A stretch of DNA of 64,000 nucleotides, taken from positions 333,208 to 397,207 of the forward strand of contig JAQFVV010000207.1 of assembly GCA_028023455.1 (NCBI GenBank). The letters are read 5' to 3'. This document shows, in pieces, positions 48,246 through 60,553 of the stretch. How positions within the stretch are numbered: position 1 is the first letter of the stretch; the number at the start of each line of letters is the position of its first letter. Both the position numbers and the translations under genes were made by a program. The notes beneath the pieces are model-generated. The model saw nothing but the letters and a program-made list of their open reading frames with translations. It did not search any database and was not told the origin of the DNA. This DNA is from Epiperipatus broadwayi (taxonomy: Eukaryota; Onychophora; Udeonychophora; Euonychophora; Peripatidae).

Positions 48246-51200
48246 AATGCTTATAACATAATGCAGACTTTTTTATTGGTGAGAAGGATTCAAAATTCTG
48301 ACCCCAATTTCTGCCTTTATTTTAAAAATAAAAATAAATTTTTAAATAAAAAAAAAATGTAATTCTAGTGAACTGAAATGTCAAAAAACATATTGATTTT
48401 GAATATTTATAAGTATCGTTGAATTCGTCTTTGCGTTGAGATTCTAAAACTTTGTTATTAAATTAAAAATAGAAAATCTTGCAAACTTTTTACATTTAAA
48501 TTACAAAATTGAGCTCATTATCGAGGGAGTTTCAAAATTAAAATTTAAAAACTCAAATTTTGTCGTTGTTTTTATTTTAATAAACGAAGCATGCTTTTAT
48601 ATATTATCGTCATCATTTTCCCACGTGGGAGATTTTAGTTTTTTAGACTGTTTTTGTCTTTCCTGCTATATAACACATAAATATATATGTGCACGTGTAT
48701 CTGTATATATATCAGCTTAGTAAGGCGTGTGTATTTGTATTGCTTAAACTTAGTCAATCGCGTAAATTTGGTTAATACAAGTCAAGTGATTAACTTTTTT
48801 TTTTTTAATTAATCGAATTCTGATAGTACGTTTTCTTAGAGCAGTAATGATTATATTTCTGTTATCAAAAACATTTTTATATATTTTTATAAATGCAGAT
48901 AACAGACACACACCCTGTAATAGAGAAATATATATTGCAATTTAATCTAGTGGTCATACTTCCCACGATTACGATACAATTTTCTTTTGAAATAAATAAT
49001 TGTGATTACTAATCATTTATTAAGTTAATAAGTGTATTACTTTTAGCTGAGGTATATACTTTACATTTTATTATAGATTAATAAATCTATTACTATTAAA
49101 TAATAACCGTATAAAAAAATTAATTCAATTCTATTCTACGGTTTTTCCATATATATATATAAGTATCTATATGTGAATCGCATGAATAATGATATCTAAA
49201 AAAGCCAAATATTCCCCAAGATGTATTTCATGCTGAACCAAACTCATCTGTTGATCAAGATCACACTCTCTCAAGTTTCTATTATTTTCCTTTATTATTA
49301 ATCAATATCAAATTATGGCTTTTAATTATAAAAATGGCATACTTCCCATATTCACTATTATGATAGTCCTATCCCAAATGAATATCTTAATGCTTTAATA
49401 CTAATCATTTATTAAACTAGTAATTATTATATTTCTAGCCTAAATATACAATTTAAACTTATAAGAAGTAATTCCAAGACACATTATTAATACAATAAAA
49501 AGCAAATACAGTGAATAAATAGAAAGTTAAATAATTATAAAAATTGCAAATTTATTAGATTGAGCCGAGATTTAACTAAAAGAATTTACCCTGTCAAGAA
49601 TAAAAGAAAATATTTACCTTATGGTAAAGCAAAGTTTGCATAGTTTCCAAAAGTGTGCACTTTTATTTAAGTTCATATTTTAAGTATTTTGACAGTGACA
49701 AGTGTCAAGGCATGTAGGGACATCTGGTTTATTTTATTCCTTTATAGCATGACTGAAGAAGGGCTGGCAGTCATGGGTCCATCTTGGTTTAAGTTAGCAA
49801 CACATATGGTTGGTTACAAAACGTACAGTAGTATTTTTGACATCTCAGAGGAAGCAAAATGGTTTTAAGAAATAAAATGTCTGATCTGCTAACAATATGA
49901 AAAGAATGTTGAAGGAGTCACTTGGATTAGCTTGTTGCAGCCAAGAATAAAAACTATTTTCCTAAAATTTGCGTTATTTATACCATTCTACATTTCCCAT
50001 GAAAACTTTTTTTGTTGTCAAATTCTACACCTTAGGGCAGGGCAAATGTCAATCTCCCACTCAATCTAATGAAAAATTCTAACCAAAGATTATTTTTCCT
50101 TTTTTACCTGGTGTTTACAGACACTTTACTTTCTTACACGTAAGATTACGTTTCCCAAGGTCTTTATTTTAGGAGAGGTATTTTTCCATAGTTGGCATAA
50201 TATAAATATGCACCTTTAGCATGAGTCTGAAATGACTGGTGTGGGTCAAAGTTTTAGTATAGAATAAATACTAATGGCAGCAGTCAGTGATGAAGATCTT
50301 GTTTGAAATTTAGTATGCTTCTGTGATCAACTGTGTTTTCTTTCTTCTTGGCATTGATCCATGAGGTAATCCAAGGGATTTGCAACGGTCATGATCTAGA
50401 TAAGAAACAGGCCCAGCTAAATACTAGGAGCATGAGATGATAGCCCTATATGCATATGGCTTCTACCCTATAATTAAGGTTCTAAACATTTTAGTAAGTT
50501 TGATTCTAACGGCATTGCTCTCAGCAGTTCAGCTAATCCACAAACTTAGACTCTCCAGTTGAAGACTGTAAGAACAGAGCACCAAATATATATATCCACT
50601 CTCCTATGGATTCAACTTAATCTTTTTTTTTCTTCCAAATCTTCTTTTTTCTGTTATCAGCTTTCATATCTTTTATTAATTAGCTAGGAATGATTTTACC
50701 ATCTTATTTGCCTGCTGATCTAATCTTTTACATTTTTGCCTACATTAAACGACAACTTTTCCTGAAATTAGTTGGGCCAAATAGTATAACCAAGAATCAC
50801 CTCAGAAAATCTGTGGCAGAAAGTTTTTTGTTTCCCTCATAAAACAAAACACCTGATTATAAAACCAAAAGAAATATACATTTAGTAAAAAAAAAAAAGA
50901 TACATTAATGTATAACTGTTTTTCTTAATTAATTTTCTTTTTCTTTACTTCCCCTTTCCATTATTTTTCCTTTATAACAATAAAAGCCAAGATATTTTTC
51001 TAAAACAGATATTTATACTTGTTACAAAAAAAAATAATTAAAAATCTATTTCTTTCTATATATATATCACTCATCATATACAGTAGTCAAATAAATTAAA
51101 ACCAAACTTATGCAAGCCAGGCCTATATTGAGCACACACTTATCTGGGGAAGTTGGAGGACATTATTAATTCCTTTGTTGCTTTAAACCTGGATACTTTT

Positions 51201-54099
51201 ACAGGATAAAACCATAGACATGTGGATTTTCACTCTCATGACCCCATGAAGCAAATCAAAGCTGCTTTGTGGTCTCATGATGGTTTGAACTTCAGAAATC
51301 TACTCCATACATTTTCATCGCATCAATAAATTGGATATGCTGTTATTTCATCAGAAGTTATAAAAAGCAAATACTTTTTTGACGGCCAATCTTTATGGCT
51401 ACCACATTATTAAGTAAGCTTACTTTATTCATGAATTTGAACAACTATTTTCCCAGGGATGTGTGTACATGATTAATCTCACAGAATAGCATGTAATTAT
51501 TTCTATTTATGGATAATTGTAAAAATAGAATGTTTAATCTGTATAATTAATTAGCATTTAATCTATTCAAAATATATATTTACATTTATATTCCCATTAA
51601 ACCATCGAGCACTATTATGTTTTTTTGTTCTTTTTTTCTTTATTTTCATTATACTTCATAGTTATTAATTTAATTTAAATGTCTGTATGTTTTACTTATT
51701 AAAATTTTTTATATGTACTGCCCCAAGGTAACACATCTCTGTCAGTTTCGCATCTACCCACCCTCAATGAGCTAGCTAGTGACCAAGCATTAAGTAATAT
51801 AGTATTATTGCTCTCATAAAATCATGTCAATATAATTCTTATGTATGCATAAGATTGGTGCGTGGAGTTAGAAAATGCTGACGTCCTAAACATATTGCTT
51901 GGGAAAATATTAATTAGTGGTTAATAGTAACTAAGGTCAAGTCATCACTTACCTATATAATGATGTCTATTATTTGGTCTTTTCTTATTATTGGGTAATT
52001 AAGCTTTAAAATAACTTGTCTCCAGGCTATCTCAGCAAAGTTTAATGGTTTGTTTGTAGAGTTTAGTAAAAATATAGAGAAGGGGTAGAACCCATTACAA
52101 TCTATAATACTTCTTATAAACTTCATTAATTATATATAATAAATTTTGCATATATATGTTGTTATGCTTTATAGTGTGTTCATAAGCTTTATATCTGAAA
52201 TGTTTCTAGTTTTCTGTTTAACGTAATGCATTTTTGCTGCCATCTACCATAATTGTGGCGGTCTTTTTAATTCTGTATGCTACTTTATAGCCAGTGTTAC
52301 TAATACATAAATGATCTTCCATATTCCAGTAATTCTATAGTTTCATACTGTTTGATCTTTTATTTATCATGTTATTATAGTTTGGATGTATCAAACCTTC
52401 TTTATCTTTTTTTCTATCATACCATTGATACCAGTCTGACATTCTGGAATTCCAAATGGTATATGTATGTTTTTCCATGATCTAAGAACATCAATATATA
52501 TGATGTATTTTATTTCACTCCATAGCATTATTATTGTTGATACCACACTTTATTTTGTTTACATCATTATAAATCCATGAAAATATTTAATGAAATATCT
52601 ATAACTCTCTAAAGGAATTGAATTACTACTCACATAATGTTGAAGAAGATGTGAATTTCCCTAGGCCTCAAGCTTATAAAAACATGGGTTAGCACAATTA
52701 AATTCCCTTATCCAATTGGGTTTTGAATTTTACCTTTATCAGTAATAACTTGGAATTCAATGTTGGAACTAATGTAAATTTGCATATGAAAAAAAACCTT
52801 TATATATAACTAAACTTGTTCCAGAATTACATCCCAAATTATCATTAATAAAGGCAAAAAAACAAAGTTTTGCTATAAGGATAATTATGGATTACTAAAG
52901 TTTAAATAGATATCACTGTGATAGCAGAAATTACTCGTTTTGAGCAAAATTCTCATCAGTTTTGATTGAAATTGTATTAACAGGGTGAAGAGCAGTGGAA
53001 TCTTCTTATTTAAAAGAACATGTGTGATGGATTAGATACAAACATTTTATTCTGTTCAAATTATCTTTATTGCTGAAAACTTTAAATGCTTATCTGTTTT
53101 TGTATTTCTTTATAATGTTAGCAAATATTTAGTTGTCGAGAAAAAGACAATATGTTAAAGAAAGAAATTACATGATTTTCAATAAGAAATTTTTTTCTAT
53201 AAAAAGAGCACTGAGGATGATTATAATGACTGTTCATAGGGTGACTCTAAGGTGATAAGTTGTCTCTTTTCAAGCTGCCTGTAGCACCATCTCTGATAAA
53301 GTGCATATGTTATGTAGAGTTGGAGTTTAGTTTTATAGTGTCACTATATCTGAATTATGCATTATGGCATGCAGTGTGATACCATGTTTTGTAAATTTCA
53401 TTGATCACCTTTGATCTCTCACTGCCAATGTTAAATCTTTTCAGACACTTGAAAACATTATTCCAACTCATAGATTCCTTGCTGAGTGCAGTTTGAAACA
53501 TCTCAAAATTTTCAGCGGCAGTTTAATCCAATTTAAAACAATGTTTAATGTTTAAGTATTGCCTCATCATGGGATAATGTGTTAAACATTAACATAACCC
53601 ATGATTCAGACATAGTTTCACTTTAAAATTATTGTGATGAATAATTAAGCTATGTGACTGTGTCATACATACATTCATTCAGAGAAGACAAAAAATTAGA
53701 CACTAGTCTTATAGTTAGGTATAGATAAGTAAACATATTCAAGACTAAATTAAAGCCAATATTTACTTTGATTATGATCATGTTACCCATTGATTTTAAA
53801 ATGTCAGACAGAGATTGACCCAAAGAAAATATACAGAAAATAAAAAGATAACACATGTTTGTAAGTGAAAATAACTAAATGACATAACAGATTCAGTCCA
53901 TTGTTAATGTTTTAATAATTTCGTTATTAACAAAAGTGAAATTTGCACAAACTATGTGATTAAGAAGTAGTCATACAGATTGCAGAGAAACAGTTTTATC
54001 TGTAAATATAAATGAAATGCCATAAAAACATACCATATTTAAAACTGGATATTAAACAATTAACACATCTTAAAACTAGTATTGCTAATTTAAACTTTT
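48246..54099. other. Long stretch without genes; some old repeat scraps
   Basis: No ORF with motif and no RNA gene. 48955-49080 and 49340-49470 are diverged direct repeats (CATACTTCCCA... and TACTAATCATTTATTAA shared, offset about 385 bp). 49225-49260 shares TTTCATGCTGAACCA with the hairpin at 20569. 49600-49860, read on the minus strand, has a CCCTTCTTCAGTCATGC block like family R. 49600-50600 is slightly less A+T-rich but unassigned. Confidence 0.45.
48955..49470. repeat. Old direct repeat, offset about 385 bp
   Basis: GGTCATACTTCCCACGATTA and later ATTACTAATCATTTATTAAG correspond to TGGCATACTTCCCATATTCA and AATACTAATCATTTATTAAA in the same order. Diverged; no ORF. Confidence 0.45.
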
Positions 54100-55310
54100 C
54101 ATCATCATCAACCATTATCAATCCATTGCAAAATGAAGGTCTCTCCAAGTTCATTTAATCTTTTCTGATCTCTATTTGATCTCTCCACATCACTGCCACA
54201 CACTTTCTTATTTCATCCATCCTTCTTACATGTGATCTTATTCTGGGTCTTTTACAATCTCTTGGAACCCAGTTTAAAATTTTAATCACCTACCTATTAT
54301 CATCTCTTCTAGCAATAAGTCCAACTCAACTCCACTTCAATCTCTTAATTCTTTCAACAATGTCAGTATCATGTATTGCATTTTTGATCTCTTTTTTTTA
54401 TTCCTAGCATGCATCTCTCCATACTTATTTGAGTCATCTGAAGTCTCTATATTGCTCTTCTGTTAAGTGTCCAAGTCTCAGATCTATAAGTAAGAACTGG
54501 TAAAAACACATTTATTAAAAACTTTCATTTATAAACACAGGCATATTTCCTTTTAATATTAAGTTATTTCTATCAAAAGCATTCCAACCAAGTTTAATTC
54601 TATGATTAATTTCACCCATTATGTTTCTATCTGTAGCAATAATTTAACCAAAGTATTTTTAGGTGTTAACTTCTTCTAACTCATCATAATAAATCTTTAT
54701 TTTCAACTTTTGAGCAAATCCACTGAACATTACTTTAGTCTTTTTAACATTTACCTTTAGTCCTACTTTCTTATTTTCATGGGATAACTTTTGCAATATT
54801 TCCTGAAGCTCTGAAGCATTATTTGCAAAAATAACTGCATCATCTGCAAAATCTGAATGACTTAAATAATCTCCATTTACTTTTATTTCATTAGCTTCCC
54901 ATTTTAATGCACAAAATACTTTTTGCATCACTGCTGTAAAAAATTTTGGAGATATGAAGTCACCCTTTCTTACATTCTTCTCAACATTAATTGGTATCAT
55001 TATGTTATTTAATTGTTGCTGTTGCATTTTTATAAATATTCTTTAAAATATGACAATATCCTTGATCTATACCTTGATGATCCAATGCTTTAATCACTGA
55101 AGAAGTGATTATAGAATGAAATGCCTTTTCATAATCTACAAATCCAAACCATATTGGCAACTCATATTCATTTGTTCTTTCTATAACTTCTCTCAGTATC
55201 TGGATTTGATCTACTGTACTAAAACCACTTTTAAATCCACATTGTTCTTTTGTCTGGTTGAAATTCAATCTTCTCTGCAAGATACTAAAAGAGGTATCAA
55301 AAAAATTTAA
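54100..55310 (-). mobile_element. RTE-clade LINE, 3' half (RT to 3' end)
   Basis: The minus strand carries two overlapping readable RT frames. 55005-55280 has FNQTKEQCGFKSGFSTVDQI and motif A FGFVDYEKAFHSI (His replaces the usual Asp after AF; the catalytic first Asp is kept). 54659-55027 has NVRKGDFISPKFFTAVMQKV and motif C SDFADDAVIFANN. The C-terminal tail is present but badly decayed (54110-54650) and ends at (TGA)n-type CATCATCATCAACC near 54104. It is 5'-truncated near 55310 and collinear with the 32556-35330 copy. Confidence 0.84.
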
Positions 55311-56007
55311 AATAAATTAGATTTCAGGAAATAGCTCAACAAATAAATCTTTAACTTAAAAAAGTATTTTTAATTAACAATCTTACCTCAAAATTATTAT
55401 TGTCTTAAAACTGTGATTTCTCAAACATTTTTTAATCTTATATTCAGACATTTTTAAGTTTTTTATATTTACCTATAGAATTCTTTTTCCATCTTCATTT
55501 GGTTATTTGTAATCATAAGAGCATCATTTATTTTGTTCGGTTTCACCCATATTTAATTGCGAGCACTAATGAAAAATATTTATTATTCAAATATAACACA
55601 ATTTCGATTTTCATAAACCTTAATATATTATTATTAATTAATATATAATTTGTTATTAATAAAGTTTAATTAATTATATATGTATAGAAGGTGATAACAA
55701 TCAATCTTTAAGCTATCTACAATCTCCACCTGTAATCAAGGATTGGTGTCGTCATCTCCATTTATAAACCTCTTAAAACCTTGAGTAATTGACTTTATTG
55801 ACTTAGTATATGGGTGTTATTAAATAAAAAATATTTACTAAATTTTAAAGTCAGCAACAACAATAAAAGAATACTATTTTATGAGATATATAAATACTAA
55901 AATGTTTATCGAAAAGAGATATTTCTGAAATATTAGAAAGATTATTGTTCCGTTAGATCTCATATATGAGCGCGCATAATGAGTGGAAACTAATAAACTA
56001 TTAAGTG
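55311..56007. other. AT-rich non-coding stretch
   Basis: Nothing recognised; TAAT/ATTA-rich simple sequence around 55620-55680. Confidence 0.5.
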
Positions 56008-56165
56008 TTAATATTGGACTATTTCCATCATCTAATATACGTATTGAATATACTAGCCTGTTTGTTATTACTAACAGTTGAATGTATTTGGAATATTTAA
56101 ATAAAATTAATTTTTTTCTAAAGACATTCAATACTTATGATGGAAATAGTCCAATATATAACTAT
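56008..56165. repeat. Inverted repeat, about 45-bp arms
   Basis: TATTGGACTATTTCCATCAT (about 56013) and its neighbourhood to 56055 pair with 56123-56162, which contains ATGATGGAAATAGTCCAATA. The loop is about 70 bp. Likely a small MITE or foldback scrap. Confidence 0.7.
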
Positions 56166-56755
56166 AATACCATCGTCACAGGAAAAATATTGAATGTTAA
56201 AGTTAGCCAAAATGTCTTTCTTTTTTTTTTCACTTTGTTTTTTTTTAATCTTCTGTCTTATTATTTAAATACATAATTTTCTGCGCGTAACACTTGTAAG
56301 AAATCTTGATTACATTTTCTTAACTCTATAAATTGAATTCTCGGTTATTTATTTTTCATTTTGAACATGATAAATTTAATAATTTCACAAGAAAACAAAT
56401 TAAATGATAACTTAAAACAAAACTGAATTACAATTGTTCTGCGGGATATTAAACGGGCAGAAGGGAGAATGTAATTAATATGCGGTTGAAAGGAAAACAC
56501 TTCATTACGATACAACAAAAGAAATTTTTTTTATTAATCAAAAAGATAAGTTGAGAGGGAATTAGTAATTATATATATCAAAACAGAATACCTATTTTTA
56601 TTGCTCATTTCCATATATAAATAAATATATTAGTTTTCTACGTTAAACTCTAATGTTTGATGAATGATGCAGGTGTTATTTATTACATTATTTTTTCAGC
56701 TGATGGTTTTGAAAAATAATAAATTACTTATAAGAAAATATTATTTCATTTCAAA
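56166..56755. other. AT-rich non-coding stretch
   Basis: Nothing recognised in this stretch. Confidence 0.5.
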
Positions 56756-57300
56756 TTTTGGGGCCTCACACCAAAATTCCTGGAATTCAGTATCAAGATA
56801 AATCTTGACTCGCTGCCCACAAAGTAGTTCTTGGTAAATAGAAGGAGATATAACAACATCAACCCTTACTGTCAACACTGTGGGTGAGAAATAGAGACAT
56901 TTGAACACATCATGAACATCTGTCCCAACATCAATATCATCAGACCACTAATCTATGCAATATCCAAAATCAGCTTTCAAATGATCACCTCAATCAAATG
57001 CTGCCTTGGCACCAAAACCTTCGTGTGGATTTGTCATCCACATTCCTTTCATACCCCATCTGGTTAGTTCATTGCAAGCTGTTCTTTGAGGGGGACACAC
57101 TAAATCCACAACATCTCTTCATCAAAATCATCAACAACACCAAAAAAGGGATCAGGTCCTCTGAACCTGTACTGGCTTTTTCAAAACATGGAGACTGTTT
57201 GAAATCCCAGCACTGCAACAGTGAAGCAATCATCACAGAATCACTGCACTGCAAATAGAACCACTGTACCAGCTGTTCAAAATACCCAATGTCTACATTT
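56756..57300 (+). mobile_element. LINE C-terminal fragment with CCHC tail
   Basis: The plus strand reads RYNNINPYCQHCG, a stop, then EIETFEHIMNICPNINIIRP: a C-x2-C-x8-H-x4-C zinc tail like that of many LINE RTs, interrupted by one TGA. After a shift, frame 56998-57258 gives HLFIKIINNTKKGIRSSEPV and FSKHGDCLKSQHCNSEAIIT, read as the following C-terminal region. No RT core is seen upstream, so the copy is 5'-truncated. Clade unknown. Confidence 0.5.
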
Positions 57301-57411
57301 TAATTCTAGCATAAAAACTTTTAACCAAACATAACCTTATAATAATGTTACAATGTGTGTTTTATGTTAAATAAATTTATTGCAAAACAAAAAAAATGGA
57401 AGAATTTGAAA

Positions 57412-57640
57412 AACATTGAACTTTACTATTTCTCTCTTTTTCTAGATAAATAAATAGATGGATATTGGTGGATAAATGTAACTATGTTTATGAATGAATA
57501 AATATATGTTGAATGAGATGTAGATAGATAGACAAGTAGATAGATAAATGGATAGATAGATTTAAACAAACATTGAACTTTACTATTTCTCTCTTTTTCT
57601 AGATAAATAAATAGGTGGATATAGTTGGATGGATGGGACA
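57412..57640. repeat. 157-bp tandem duplication with (GATA)n-like simple repeats
   Basis: CATTGAACTTTACTATTTCT at 57414 recurs at 57571, followed in both by CTCTCTTTTTCTAGATAAAT. Between lie ATAGA and GATA-type repeats. It sits just outside the LTR element. Confidence 0.8.
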
Positions 57641-57668
57641 ATGTTTATGGTTGAATATATATATATAT

Positions 57669-60336
57669 TGTACCGGGCCAAACTCCCCTGCAGATTTCCT
57701 AATCCTAATCTTGCACTGAGCATGAAGTGAACAAGATTTAACAGGAAAAAGAATGGATATCAATTTAGCCGATTGTCTGTACTTATATATATATTGGTAC
57801 TTCCAGCTAAACTGATAGGAAGAGTGCATTGACCGGACTCTTCCAGTCAAAAACACCCTTTAGTTGATATCTTATTTGAATGCCTGAACATTTAGAACAA
57901 TGGTAAGTACACACCTTTCAAAAATCTATTTACAAAATAGACCTTTGTGCGCCACTTCTAGAAAACAAACAACAAAAAAAAAAAAAAATTTTTTTTCTTT
58001 CTTCCCTCCTAGAAGGATGTGCAATACCATCTGTTCAGCGGAGCATAAGAATAAGATTTAACACCCCGGTAGAGCGATATCCCTTTGTGGCTAGCTCAGT
58101 CACTCTACATCTAGGGTCTTCAAATAGGTAAGTTAAATGATTATTACAGGTACAAGGTTGATAAGGAAAGAATATATTTTTATCAATATAAATAACAATA
58201 TGAAAACGAAATAAGTTTAATAGTAAGTTTAATAGTATGATTAAATATTTATTTAATCCTAAATACCCACCACCGTTTCATACTAATGATGATATAATAA
58301 CAAAAATACTAAATAATTAATTATCACAAACCCATATATATATATTCACGGCGTTGAAATAGATAAATACAATTTTAAATAAGAAAAATAATAAATCCTT
58401 AAAGCTATTTACAATGTTTATAAATAATGGAAGTGGTCTGAACTTTTTACCCTGTAGAAATAAGTTATACTTTGTGTGATTTGATATACAAATATGAGAT
58501 TTTCGGTCATACAGGTATACGCTTTTACTTTAAAACCTTTTTATTGATAGCAATAATAATAATAAAACGATGCATACGTATATTTGCAATATGAGATATT
58601 TCACTAATTTCATATTTTCAACAAGTCAACAAGGTTGCATTGGCTCAGATACTATATCGTACTCACCATAAGGTACTGTATCTATTTCCCTTTTGCTATA
58701 GATAAACTCCTATACATGTATATACTTGCAGAACAATTAAACACTTACTATTTAAATATAAAGTTATTAAAGGACTTGCTTACAGGGAATCTATAATAAA
58801 TCTCTTGTTACATGCATCATGAGGTGCTGCAGTGACAAAAAAAAAATAACTTAAAAAAAAGATATACGATTAAATACATTTTTTAGATATTCAACATGAG
58901 ATATCGTATTTACCGCATTACAAGTGTATGTACGCATATATACACATGTATATTTGTATATGACAAATTTCAGGAGTAACAAAGAGGAAAACAAATAGCA
59001 ACAAAAAAAAAATCTCATTGCAACCTTTGTTGAAAATACTAGAATTTGACATAGAAAAATTGATTCAAAAGATTTAAGTAAAAGCTTTAACATTTATGCC
59101 TGTAATAACTGTAATTCAATATACATATGTGAGAGATAACTCTCTCTTTTTTTAAAAGATTAACAATAATAATAAAAAAAATAATATATTTAATCAGAAA
59201 TATCAAAACTAATTATTTCAATATTAATAAACCATCTTAAAATAAATTTATATCTGCATCTTCATTCTTCTCCTGTGGGCTCTGAGTGGGCTTCAAGTCA
59301 ACTGGCTGTGCGATGAGGGTTTCATCTATTTCAGCATAGGCAAGGTGGTGTTTGTCTTCATCATGGATGGCTGGAACTGGCATGGACACATCTTGGCAGC
59401 TTGGGACAGAGAAAGGGTGGTGCACTGGCTGGTTGTATACCCCACGGTCATTTCACTGGACTCTCTGGTAGATTGCCCCATATTTTCCTCTGTTTGTATA
59501 TATTAAATGTTCACTTGCTATTTGGCTGGTTCATTAAATCTTTAAGAAATCATTAGTTCATAAAAGAACTGTATAATGGATTTCTTAGAAAAGGTCAGCA
59601 ATAGTCCTGTTCATAAATTAATCTCTAAGTAGCTGGTTGCTTGGAGAATTCTGGAGCCAAAAAAGTGCATGACTTGCCCAGAACGACGGCCAAAGTAAGA
59701 ATGAATCCCACAGCACTATCAATCCCACTAATAAGAACCAATTCAGATATCCCTCTGAGAAGAATGAATCAGCCAATCCTTTTAACTTAGCTTATCATTT
59801 AGATTATAAACATTCCTTTATATCTTTCCGATTAAATTCTACACTTTAAGTTTGACATAATGGTTTCCATCTTGAATAACCCAGACCACTTGCTTACAAA
59901 ATCAATTCCAAAGAATTTTTAAAAAGATAATAGTTTAATTATAGCTTATCAAACATTTTGCTTTTGATCAGATTTTTGCAAAAGCAATTAACATTTTTTT
60001 TGCTTATGGAATAAAATTACAATCTTTAGAAAAGTGATTAAAAAATATACAAGTATGTTGGAAAATAAAAAAGCAAATACATATAATGACATATCATAAA
60101 AAATATACAAAAAGGAAAAAAAAACACATGAGTTTATTATGCAATATTTTGTATGTCAATTTCATATTACTTTAAATTGGTGTGTGTGGGTATTTCAATG
60201 CTCAGATCAACTTCCATTATTAATATAGCACATTTATATATTTGTTGTGCCTAATATGTATAAATCTATATATGTATCTGTTGTAATATCCTTTACAGCA
60301 GATTTTGTGCAAGGCCATTTGATAATGCCTGGCACA
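57669..60336 (-). repeat. LTR (3' LTR in element orientation)
   Basis: About 2,668 bp. Contains the same features as the other copy: A/T-rich tracts, T-runs near 57980-58000, and the terminal-exon-like ORF at 59237-59425. Compared with the other LTR it has an extra 7 bases near 59450 that put a stop codon upstream of that ORF. Confidence 0.85.
59237..59425 (-). CDS. Exon-like ORF inside LTR, copy 1
   Basis: A conserved 62-codon open frame within the LTR, same strand as the element. The frame begins on GTG by convention but is open further upstream to a TGA created by a 7-base insertion. Readable pieces are HHPFSVPSCQDVSMPVPAIH, DEDKHHLAYAEIDETL and DLKPTQSPQEKNEDADINLF. It is Pro/Glu/Asp-rich with no membrane segment. 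LAYAEI fits the ITIM-type pattern (L/I/V/S)-x-Y-x-x-(I/L/V). It resembles the cytoplasmic tail of a surface receptor rather than any retroelement protein. Function unknown; see the copy at 62140. Confidence 0.4.
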   Translation of the reverse strand: MHHPFSVPSCQDVSMPVPAIHDEDKHHLAYAEIDETLIAQPVDLKPTQSPQEKNEDADINLF

Positions 60337-60356
60337 ATACCCTCCTCTCCAATGAG
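60337..60356 (-). promoter_or_regulatory. Polypurine tract
   Basis: Minus strand GGAGAGGAGGGTAT lies immediately before the 3' LTR, the position of the plus-strand primer in LTR retroelements. Confidence 0.75.
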
Positions 60357-60528
60357 ACTTTTAAATGGATATGACCATTTAAAGTCTTAAGTTCTTATTT
60401 AAACAGATATTATGAACTATACATGTGAGATGATTTCGGAGCATCCTGGATGCTATGCTATGGGTTTTAGTGCATGAGCATTGTATGTTCCCTTTATTCC
60501 CTGTTCTGTTTTAATCCAGAAAGCATTA

Positions 60529-60546
60529 TCCCCACACTGGGCACCA
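60529..60546 (-). promoter_or_regulatory. Primer binding site, tRNA-Lys-like
   Basis: The minus strand reads TGGTGCCCAGTGTGGGG, seven bases after the 5' LTR end (GGTACA then GTAAAAC). It starts with the obligatory TGG and closely resembles TGGCGCCCAACGTGGGG, the complement of tRNA-Lys 3' ends used by many Ty3/gypsy-type elements, with three differences. Confidence 0.78.
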
Positions 60547-60553
60547 GTTTTAC

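Larger units (their letters stand above)
60337..60553 (-). other. Internal region of the LTR element
   Basis: 217 bp between the LTRs with no ORF of note. It holds the primer binding site at one end and the polypurine tract at the other, with about 170 bp between, which could contain a packaging signal. Gag and pol are entirely absent. Confidence 0.7.

Noticed and set aside
58085-58135. tRNA-like blocks (GTGGCTAGCTCAGT and GGGTCTTCAAAT) in the LTRs
   Set aside because: The spacing between the A-box-like and B-box-like blocks is too short for a tRNA and the stems do not pair.
58851-59093. Frame of 80 codons in the LTR (counterpart 61698-61955)
   Set aside because: Phe/Leu/Tyr-rich, driven by T-runs; the two copies begin and end differently, so there is no sign of coding.
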